Both the position numbers and the translations under genes were made by a program. Source: Beroe ovata (Eukaryota > Ctenophora > Nuda > Beroida > Beroidae). Taken from it: a stretch of DNA of 14,135 bases. Positions within the stretch are counted from its first letter, which is position 1, and each line of letters opens with the position of its first letter. Below, in pieces: positions 7,836 through 14,135 of this stretch. The notes under the pieces were generated by a model. That model was given only the letters and a program-made list of their open reading frames with translations. It was not told the origin of the DNA and did no database searches. The stretch covers positions 50,880-65,014 of the forward strand of contig CAMPET010000343.1 in the NCBI GenBank assembly GCA_946803715.1, in the 5' to 3' direction.

Positions 7836-8130
7836 GAACGGAATCTAAGTTCTCCAGAGTTCCCCAGTTTTCTCCTAGGACTGGGAGTCCTCCTAGGTCT
7901 CCCAGTGTTTTCCAAGTTCTGCTTAAGTTAGCGTATTTCGAAGTATGACTTTCGGGATTATGAGGGTGTGCAATATGAGTTGTCATGTCAATGATTTCTA
8001 AGTCACGAATCTTTCCGTCTTACAGACACTGCATCACTCAACTCCTTGACTTGTACGCTTGAATTATGCTAGATTTGATCGCTTCCTAAAGTCACCTAAA
8101 ATTACCTCAAAGTCCTGAAAACACAGGCAC
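7836..8130. other. region without recognisable genes
   Basis: No coding signal. It contains local repetition of CCTAGG/CTCCCAG words near 7870-7905. The unknown 5' boundary of the LTR-like element may lie here. Confidence 0.4.
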
Positions 8131-8251
8131 AGCGCATGTGCAAGCTCACTCAGCAACAAGACGCACACGGGAGAAACGGCCACGTGTCGGCTAACGAGAG
8201 GCACCTATTGGGTCCTTCTTCTTCCCGATGGAGTGAAAAGAGAGTTAAATA

Positions 8252-8295
8252 CGTTTCCCCTTGACGTCACCTATGGGTGACGTCAAGGGGAAACG
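8252..8295. promoter_or_regulatory. 20-bp-arm palindrome with two CRE sites
   Basis: Arms 8252-8271 and 8276-8295 are exact reverse complements with a 4-nt spacer. Each arm contains TGACGTCA, the full binding site for CREB/ATF factors. The palindrome ends 12 bp before the TATA box, a position suited to transcription activation. Confidence 0.8.
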
Positions 8296-8306
8296 GACTC
8301 GAGGAT

Positions 8307-8313
8307 TATAAAA
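8307..8313 (+). promoter_or_regulatory. TATA box
   Basis: TATAAAA directly downstream of the CRE palindrome; a start site would be expected near 8335-8340. It most likely drives the LTR. Confidence 0.6.
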
Positions 8314-8497
8314 TGAAGGACTGGGGAAGGAAGATTGAGTTTTTGTTTTTAGAGGATTGCTAGCCTTACATCGAGTAATCCTCCGTTTTGACTGTCACTT
8401 TGTAAATATCCCGCTTGTATTCATAAAGTTACACAAATCGCTGTGTCCGGCTTTGCACACGGGAATTAGCAAACACCTGAAGTGGGCCTACATCAAG

Positions 8498-8514
8498 TGG
8501 TGACCCCGGATGTG
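8498..8514 (+). other. primer-binding-site-like sequence, tRNA-Trp type
   Basis: TGGTGACCCCGGATGTG begins two bases after the CA of the presumed LTR. Its first 11 bases match the complement of the 3' end of animal tRNA-Trp, used by CsRn1-type Ty3/Gypsy elements; the rest diverges. Confidence 0.5.
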
Positions 8515-9160
8515 AGCAACAACATTGACTTCTTTGCATGCCTATTGCCTACCCAGTACCCATCCATTTACCTTCTGCTGTGAGTGCCTGATACACATCC
8601 ACAGACAGTGCCCACTGTCCATATGCATCATGCATATTATGTGTTGAATATCCTCGGTTCTTATGAATAAAATGTATTAGGTATGTATTTCCACTTGATT
8701 GTAAAATATTCTTTCTCGGGGTAAAGCTAATTTTCTCATAAGCCCGCTACTCGGAAATCATGATCAGTTTCCTCATCCCACTTATTATATGTTTCATAGT
8801 GTGGTAATGTTTATGTTTGAGCGTCTCTTTGTATCACCTAGTGTTCACAATGGACTCTCTGCCTCTATAATTCACGTTCCACGTGGCAATCTTTCCAGCA
8901 TTCTAGGAAATTCTATTTCATTTCTCCGGAGACTGTGTTCAGTTGTTTGTCGCATTGTCTATTTTCAATTGTGTATCAATGGTGCCAACAGTTGACGCCA
9001 CCTAGGTCTTAACTGCGCACATAATTGTCTCAAAAGTCCAAACTTGCGACAATTCCCTCAAGAGTGTTGATCCTCCTCACATACCGATATCGTCCAGTTA
9101 TTCTTTTATTTGTGTTATATCGAGGCGAGGTGTCGCATTGTTATCATAGTTGACTGTGGC
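8515..9160. other. region without recognisable genes
   Basis: No retroelement coding follows the primer-binding site. The open frame at 8789-8995 has no protein-like features. An AATAAA at about 8667 is isolated. Confidence 0.5.
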
Positions 9161-9190
9161 CCGTGTGGGGTTATGCCAAGGGCCGATGTA

Positions 9191-9277
9191 CACGTGTCGG
9201 TAATATAATCAGATGTTGTTCTGTAACGAGGCTAATGAAGCACGTGCACTTAAATGTAGCACGTGCAATGACACGTG
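9191..9277. promoter_or_regulatory. cluster of four CACGTG E-boxes
   Basis: CACGTG occurs at 9191, 9241, 9260 and 9272, with further copies at 8880 and 9674 and one at 8181. CACGTG is the site of bHLH factors such as MAX/MYC and USF. The word AGCACGTGCA is directly repeated 19 bp apart. No gene start is obvious next to it, so function is inference. Confidence 0.45.
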
Positions 9278-10045
9278 TTGTCTTCTTGAAATACACACAG
9301 TGCCTCACGTTTGTTTATTTTTCTCTGATGCATCGCAAAGTGAGGATTTTAGGTCCACTGAATATCATTCCTTGCTAATTTTGTTATTTTTCACCATACT
9401 GCCGACTCTTGTGGTAATGTAAGTTGCATATTATGTAACTGTCTAATACAGCTGTTGAGGCAGATGGTCACAGACCACCTGGCTTAACTCTGCAGTGTAC
9501 GCTAAAAATCACTCAAGGGCTGAAGTATTATTGAGTCTAGCGTTGAAAGAGATGCTGAAGTGAATAATATTGATCCTTGTGTTGTGAATCATCCTGGTTG
9601 TAATTTCAGTGGTCGCACGGATTTATATGGTGTTCTATTATACATGATTTCATTTTCCTTCCCTAATGGTGCACACGTGGGAGTAGTCCTGATGTCGTCT
9701 CACAGCCTGATTGGCTGTCTGATGCCCAGTGCCCAGCTGTGTTTACGTTGTTAATGTAATCATGATCATCAATCCTGCGTGATTCCTGCAGCACACCGTC
9801 CCTGCTCATTTTCCAACTCTGTGCATTGTGCAATTCTTTACTCTTTCTCGCTCTCTCGAAAACCCTGCTGCAGAGTTTTCATGACGTGGAATAAATCGGG
9901 CTCTCACTTTATAGTTTATCTCTACGTGTCTTATCAGTGAATGAATCAAGCTGTACCTACTCTATACATATGTGTTGTTATCGCCTTTTCCATGCTTTAT
10001 CGCGTCCAATGAATTTGCATAAAGTACACTCTGTTTTCCGTATTC
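9278..10045. other. region without a firm gene call
   Basis: Two plus-strand open frames (9213-9422, cysteine-rich near its start; and about 9530-9754, with a C..NHPGC motif) are too short and unsupported to call genes. The 3' end and terminal repeat of the MULE element to the right may lie here; none was identified by eye. Confidence 0.4.
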
Positions 10046-11530
10046 TTAACGTACATAAATTGCCGCTATTANTTCTGATTCTGCATTGAATCGTTTGAGG
10101 ACTTCGATAAGCCGAGGAACAGTAGGAGTCGAGCACCCAGCTGCAGTGTTCAGAGCGTTATTAGACCCCTCCGAGAAGTTGTTGGTTCTTGGGTCGTCAG
10201 ATAGGGTAGCCAAGTAAACATTCCACATCTCGACCGGATAATGTGTGTTCTCCATCCAGGTCGCTTCGAAGTAGGCGATGAAATTGGCAGTTTCCGGAAA
10301 CTGCTGAATAGCAGGTTTAAGAGTGAACCATGCGGTAGGGACATCGTGAACTGGAACAAACGCCAGCCCATATGTAGCATGCAGGGCAAACTTCATCGCT
10401 TCGTTCGTCTCGTAGTTGGTGATCTTCCGAAACTTACGAAGAAGACACTGTTTCCAGTGGAACAAGCAACCTCTAACAATGGCGTTAGGGAATTCCTGTC
10501 TCAGAGCTGCGTGCTCCGACTTTTCAAAGTCTGCCATGAATACTTCGGCTTCAAAGTGAGGACAATGGACTTTCAAGATTTGCAGCGCCTTCTCGTACGA
10601 TGATGAGGACTTGTCTTCAAGGAGGAAGAAAAGTAGAGGCACACAGGTCGATCCCACATGTGCTCTGAAAATCCATATCTGTCGAAAGTGTTTTGGAGAC
10701 GTCCGGAACGTACCGTCCACGAAAGCAAAATGATGGAGTTGATCGGCTACAGCTAGACAGGATTCCGACGTGAATGCAACGATACGTTTACCACTCAGGG
10801 TTACGACATCATCGAGAACAAATAGCCCACCATCCGAGTCATCGCGGGATGAGAGAGGTATGGGTGTATCAGCTGCTGTAGTTGCTGAGGAACCGGGGCA
10901 CTGCCGTACCTTTTTCCTGTAATCGTTCACCAGCTTCTTCATGTTGTATGACGATGGGAGGGCTGTCTTGACGGCGTCTGTAGCTGTGAGTAGATTTTCC
11001 CGTATGATATTAGCTGCAGGCTCATTTGTATTGTCTCTTCGGAGTTTGGAGAGGAATTCTTCTACTCCAACTTGTTTGGAAGAGGGGTGATGGCAGTGGG
11101 GGTTTTCTTTAGAGACAGTGTCATCTCCTATCGTGATCAACCGACCTTTACATGAGGGAGTGAACTGTTTCCTGTCTCTACACTCCCAGTATTTATGACC
11201 GTCAGCTCTTGACTTGTTCAGTGTGTAGCAATAGCCATTATAGCTACAACACTGACCACGCTTACGACCAAGGAAAAATGTTAAGGGTGTCAGAATCGGG
11301 ATATTGGTATCGGAAGTGTCTTGGATATTAGATTGAGAAGCATCTTGAACTTGTCCGGCGACCCAACTTGACCTTGCAAGGAGATCGCTGAGGAATCCTG
11401 TGTCCAAGGCTGTGGATCCAACTGCGTCCTCGATAGAAGTAGAGTTGGCAAGCGGGATGTAGCTTGTGTTAGAATCATCCTGATCCAGGATGGGTAGTAA
11501 GTGAGAAAAGGCGTCGTGTAGTCGTGCCAT
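10046..11530 (-). CDS. FLYWCH-type Mutator-like (MULE) transposase
   Basis: A single 494-codon exon starting at the ATG at 11530. Mutator-like transposases cut DNA elements out of and into nuclear DNA and make 8-11 bp target duplications. Residues 85-150 form a FLYWCH zinc finger (YWEC with Cys117, Cys127, and H-x-H at 145-147), a DNA-binding module found on animal MULEs such as the Phantom group. Residues about 265-460 form the RNase H-like MULE core: FVDGTF (Asp272), FMADFE (Asp334), the GCLFHW C-x-x-H motif (355-358) and TNNFSE (Glu454). All three catalytic acids are present and no stop or frameshift interrupts the domain, so it may be active, recent or domesticated. An N at 10072 interrupts codon 487, and the few codons beyond it may not belong to the gene. 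It contrasts with the nearby plexin in having no introns. Confidence 0.9.
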   Translation of the reverse strand: MARLHDAFSHLLPILDQDDSNTSYIPLANSTSIEDAVGSTALDTGFLSDLLARSSWVAGQVQDASQSNIQDTSDTNIPILTPLTFFLGRKRGQCCSYNGYCYTLNKSRADGHKYWECRDRKQFTPSCKGRLITIGDDTVSKENPHCHHPSSKQVGVEEFLSKLRRDNTNEPAANIIRENLLTATDAVKTALPSSYNMKKLVNDYRKKVRQCPGSSATTAADTPIPLSSRDDSDGGLFVLDDVVTLSGKRIVAFTSESCLAVADQLHHFAFVDGTFRTSPKHFRQIWIFRAHVGSTCVPLLFFLLEDKSSSSYEKALQILKVHCPHFEAEVFMADFEKSEHAALRQEFPNAIVRGCLFHWKQCLLRKFRKITNYETNEAMKFALHATYGLAFVPVHDVPTAWFTLKPAIQQFPETANFIAYFEATWMENTHYPVEMWNVYLATLSDDPRTNNFSEGSNNALNTAAGCSTPTVPRLIEVLKRFNAESEXIAAIYVR

Positions 11531-12410
11531 GTTGGTTTGTATCGTTCATAGGTAATATTTGTAATGGAGCATACTCTTTTATACTGAGTAGCATATAGGT
11601 GTCGAGTCGTATCTCGTTGCTTGATGACGTATTCCAATGTTTCGAATTTCAATACCTACAGCATCGATAGAATATCACTGAAGGCGGTTGATGAGGTTGC
11701 ATAACCGATAAATAAAGCAATCAACTATGTAAACAGTGGTTTCTAGCCAATAAGGACAACTTTACCGCAGACTCATCACAAACACGTCAATTAATGACCG
11801 CAGATCATAGTCCATATTGTGTATTGTAAAGGCATCCCATGACTGTCTTTCAGCACCCGAGCAATTGTTCGGTTATCATAATAGAACGCACTCTTACCCC
11901 AGAAAAAGCTCGTCAATACACATTGACTTTGCAATTTGCATATGATGTGCGTCATAACCGGAATTATCAGCGGGATCCGTGATACAAACAACAAAGGCGT
12001 GTCACATATTTTTGCAGTACCTACATTGTACATAGATCCATGAAACAAAATCATGTCATCATGTTGCAACTTCTTGTTACGTGTGAATTGTGGAAAGGAA
12101 GCAATAGTCGACCCTGTCTAGAAAGGATTTCGAGTCAGGCAAAAGTGAAGGTTCATCCCGTCTAGAAAAAAAAACATTTGCTCGGGCAATTGCTCTTCAG
12201 GACTCCTGTGTAGAAAAGGTCTCTTCCACACTTAAATAGTGTTTCGACGACTGGCCAGTTTAGGTTTAATGAGGCCCAAAGAAGAGTTTTAAGGCGCTGT
12301 CTGGCAACAGAGGGCTCATAGCTCACCCTTATGCTGTAACGGGACCCTATTTATGTATCGATACGCGTGTTTGTGTAGACACCATTGCACCAATGTTGGT
12401 GAACCGTGAT
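11531..12410. other. upstream flank of the MULE gene, no gene seen
   Basis: Holds the presumed promoter and terminal inverted repeat of the MULE, neither of which could be identified by eye. The frame at 11791-12069 is not protein-like. Confidence 0.45.
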
Positions 12411-12416
12411 TTTCTA

Positions 12417-12537
12417 AATTCGGGATTCAGATTTTCGGGATTCCGGGGGTATTGTCGGGAATCCCGAATGAGGGTTTCGGGATTCCGTAGTTCGGGATTC
12501 CGTAGTTCGGGATTCCGTCGTTCGGGATTCCGGGGGT
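12417..12537. repeat. foldback minisatellite, copy B (15-bp units)
   Basis: Same architecture as 4668-4791 but inverted. Four units of CGGGATTCCGTAGTT type start at 12478, 12493, 12508 and 12523, preceded by inverted units (GGAATCCCGAA) and a further direct unit; the array ends in CCGGGGG. Because the unit is 15 bp, several reading frames stay open and give five-residue repeats, which should not be mistaken for a gene. Confidence 0.9.
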
Positions 12538-12540
12538 ATA

Positions 12541-12914
12541 CCATATGTAACAGCATATCAAAGGTGACAAATCTTGATTATAAAGATGTCTGGTAATTAT
12601 ATGAACTGACATATATGAACTCTGGAATACATCTATTTCACAGTATTCTATTCACGTATTCTATCTGCTACTTTCGAATTGATCAGATGAAACTAGACAT
12701 GTCTCATCTGGTGACAAGTGATAAGAATATTCATTTGGATATTCCCTTTTGCACCATGAATAACATTTCATGTTCAAGGTACAGATCTCAGCTCTGCTTT
12801 AAGATTTCCAAAAAACTTGAAACTGGGGATTTGACTAGTTCATAACCATCCACTGAATGCTTGCATATCGAATTATATTGAAGTTTGTTGATAACACATT
12901 GATATGCAGATTAC
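12541..12914. other. region without recognisable genes
   Basis: AT-rich spacer between the foldback repeat and the GC-rich dispersed repeat. The frame at 12615-12845 is not protein-like. Confidence 0.5.
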
Positions 12915-13177
12915 ATTTTCGCGTGCATGACGCGGAATCGAATTGTAACGCTTTGCAAGTGCGTTAGTGCGAGGCTTGCCTGTCTGCGATAGCAGATAGC
13001 CGCAGGACCGGGCTTCGCGCGCGCCGCTATCGCTGTTCCCGCGCTGCGTGACCCATTGACCCAAATACTCCGCGTGTGCGTGCTGCGCGTCTTCACTCTC
13101 CGTGCCCCGTGGTTCATGCACTGAGTAGAACAAAGCAAAGGCGCGCATCGTGTTCACATGCTATCGCTCAATGCAAA

Positions 13178-13222
13178 TTTTGAGTTGAAATTTTTGAATT
13201 TTTGAGTTGAAATTTTTGAATT
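13178..13222. repeat. two-copy 22-bp tandem repeat
   Basis: TTGAGTTGAAATTTTTGAAT-type unit present twice with a 22-bp period, in a segment of copy 1 that copy 2 lacks. Confidence 0.85.
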
Positions 13223-13245
13223 ATTTTTAAATTTCTCATGTGCAC

Positions 13246-13344
13246 TTGTAGGATTTTACCCCACCATCGGTGCGCGCGATTTTCAATCCGCCCCGATTGC
13301 CAGGGATAAAATCCCGCCAGCAAGGGTAGGGTGAAATCCTACAA
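13246..13344. mobile_element. MITE copy 1 (99 bp) with 9-bp target duplication
   Basis: Terminal inverted repeats: TTGTAGGATTTTACCCCACC at the left and AGGGTGAAATCCTACAA at the right. The flanks are CATGTGCAC at 13237-13245 and again at 13345-13353, a perfect 9-bp direct repeat. Non-autonomous: no coding capacity. A 9-bp duplication points to mobilisation by a Mutator-type transposase. Confidence 0.9.
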
Positions 13345-13412
13345 CATGTGCACACGTCCCTGTTCTACTTTTACTCAATGAACTTTGTCTCATTGTCTGG
13401 CGATGCTAGACC

Positions 13413-13445
13413 GCTGATGCAAGCCGCGAAGCGGCTTGCGTCAGC
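13413..13445. repeat. 15-bp-stem hairpin between CTAGACC / GGTCTAG ends
   Basis: GCTGATGCAAGCCGC and GCGGCTTGCGTCAGC pair around a GAA loop with one G-T. The hairpin is bracketed by CTAGACC (about 13406) and GGTCTAG (about 13456), so it may be a very small foldback element. The same left half reappears at the right window edge. Confidence 0.7.
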
Positions 13446-13456
13446 AAGGGTGAAGG

Positions 13457-13649
13457 GTCTAGTGAAAATGGTACGGCGGCGCGCCTCAGCCGCGCGCGCA
13501 TACTTTCCTTTGGAAAGATTTGCTAGTAATAGGCGAACGTTGCTGGTTGAGTTCAGTTCAAATAGATAAGATGCGGGAAAATGTGTTACAGCTTCATAGC
13601 CATAGATTTGGTACCGAATGTTATAGAATCGTTCTAGTACTTACTACTT
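13457..13649. other. spacer between repeat copies
   Basis: GC-rich then AT-rich sequence with no gene signal, ending at the N at 13650. Confidence 0.5.
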
Positions 13650-13650
13650 N

Positions 13651-14135
13651 ATTTTCGCGTGCATGACGCGGAATCGAATTGTATTGTAGGATTTTACCCT
13701 ACCCTCGGTGCGCGCGATTTTCAATCCGCCCCGAGGATTTTATCCCCGAGGATTTTATCCCTTGCCAGGGATAAAATCCCGCCAGCAAGGGTAGGGTGAA
13801 ATCCTACAACGAATTGTAACGCTTTGCAAGTGCGTTAGTGCGATGCTTGCCTGTCTGCGATAGCAGATAGCTGCAGGACCGGGCTTCGCGCGCGCCGCTA
13901 TCGCTGTTCCCGCGCTGCGTGATCACCCATTGACCCAAATACTCCGCGCGTGCGTGCTGCGCGTCTTCACTCTCCGTGGTTCATGCACTGAGTATAACAA
14001 AGCAAAAGCGCGCAACGTGATGAAGATTGGGATAGACCGATAGGATGCCATCTACAATTATTGCCATCTACAATTATTGTGTCCACACGCTATTGCTAAA
14101 AATTTTTTGTCTGGCGATGCTAGACCGCTGATGCA
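13651..14135. repeat. GC-rich dispersed repeat, copy 2 (runs off window)
   Basis: Same sequence as copy 1, interrupted by a MITE at 13684-13809. Differences include a 3-nt insertion (TCA) near 13922, loss of 7 nt near 13976, and a 16-bp tandem duplication (GCCATCTACAATTATT) near 14047-14078 within an extra segment. The final 29 bases match 13393-13421 of copy 1. Confidence 0.85.
13684..13809. mobile_element. MITE copy 2 (126 bp) with 9-bp target duplication
   Basis: Same family as 13246-13344: left end TTGTAGGATTTTACCCTACC, right end GGTAGGGTGAAATCCTACAA, giving a 20-bp inverted repeat with one mismatch. It is flanked by CGAATTGTA at 13675-13683 and 13810-13818. Copy 1 of the host repeat has a single CGAATTGTA at the matching place (about 12939), so the pre-insertion state is visible. 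It has a 27-bp longer centre than copy 1, including a doubled CCGAGGATTTTATCC. Confidence 0.93.

Larger units (their letters stand above)
8130..8495 (+). mobile_element. LTR of a Ty3/Gypsy-like retrotransposon (5' boundary approximate)
   Basis: The segment has a palindromic CRE-containing promoter (8252-8295), a TATA box (8307-8313) and a downstream transcribed-like stretch, ending in CA at 8495. Two bases later comes a sequence that fits a primer-binding site. That layout (promoter, R/U5, CA, then TGG...) is what a 5' LTR looks like. No gag or pol coding sequence follows, so only an LTR plus a few internal bases remain. The 5' end (TG) could not be fixed; 8130 is a guess. Confidence 0.45.
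12915..13421. repeat. GC-rich dispersed repeat, copy 1
   Basis: Starts at ATTTTCGCGTGCATGACGCG. The core 12915-13152 is matched nearly base for base at 13651-14019, apart from the MITE inserted there and a few small indels. The match continues weakly through 13152-13168, and then again at 13393-13421. An inner hairpin is formed by GCGATAGC and GCTATCGC (about 12987-13035). The class is unknown. Copy 1 carries its own MITE at 13246-13344. Confidence 0.85.

Noticed and set aside
10241-10603. Plus-strand 120-codon ORF and minus-strand 79-codon ORF within the MULE gene
   Set aside because: Both are shadows of the transposase frame, which has clear domains.
12347-12612. Overlapping open frames encoding five-residue repeats (GIPNY, RNPEL, SGFRS types)
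   Set aside because: They come from the 15-bp unit of the foldback repeat, which keeps several frames open on both strands.
12873-13157. Two overlapping minus-strand ORFs in the GC-rich repeat
   Set aside because: They lie inside a dispersed repeat whose second copy has indels that break the frames.
13348-13569. Plus-strand ORF rich in Arg and Ala
   Set aside because: It overlaps the MITE end and the hairpin repeat; composition reflects GC-rich repeat DNA.

Overview
The window looks like animal nuclear DNA, not bacterial DNA. Genes are split by short GT-AG introns (about 80-330 bp), (TG)n/(CA)n microsatellites are scattered through it, and there is an LTR fragment, a Mutator-like (MULE) transposase gene and MITEs. 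An extracellular plexin gene, a FLYWCH-MULE transposase and compact introns together suggest a marine invertebrate, possibly a sponge or another early-branching animal. That is inference; the sequence does not name the species. Four single N bases (5203, 6102, 10072, 13650) probably mark assembly joins.

Positions 340-4637, minus strand: the 5' part of a plexin-like receptor gene. I could chain twelve coding exons in phase by eye, giving about 700 codons: signal peptide, Sema domain, PSI 1, IPT-like domain 1, PSI 2 and the start of a second IPT domain. The transmembrane segment and cytoplasmic GAP domain would lie beyond the left edge. The 5' splice site of the last visible exon sits in a 4 x 32-bp tandem repeat, so the donor is present four times.

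Positions 4640-7840: a foldback minisatellite (15-bp units), a perfect 32-bp-arm hairpin, a 42-codon ORF, a minus-strand open exon of unknown function (6223-6573), and a three-exon plus-strand fragment (7181-7835) whose first exon has the cysteine spacing of a WSC domain, as in polycystin-like surface proteins.

Positions 7836-10045: mostly non-genic. It holds an LTR-type promoter with a 20-bp-arm palindrome carrying two CRE sites and a TATA box, followed about 190 bp later by a primer-binding-site-like sequence resembling the tRNA-Trp type. Further on is a dense cluster of CACGTG E-boxes.

Positions 10046-11530, minus strand: an intronless FLYWCH-MULE transposase with all expected catalytic residues in place, its C-terminal end interrupted by an N. 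Further right, 12417-12537 is a second, inverted copy of the 15-bp-unit foldback repeat.

Positions 12915-14135: two copies of a GC-rich dispersed repeat. Each contains the same small MITE at a different site, each flanked by a perfect 9-bp target duplication. Copy 1 gives the empty site for the insertion in copy 2. Nine-base duplications are typical of Mutator-type transposition, which fits a MULE transposase family being present in this genome, although no direct link between the MITE and the local MULE gene is visible.
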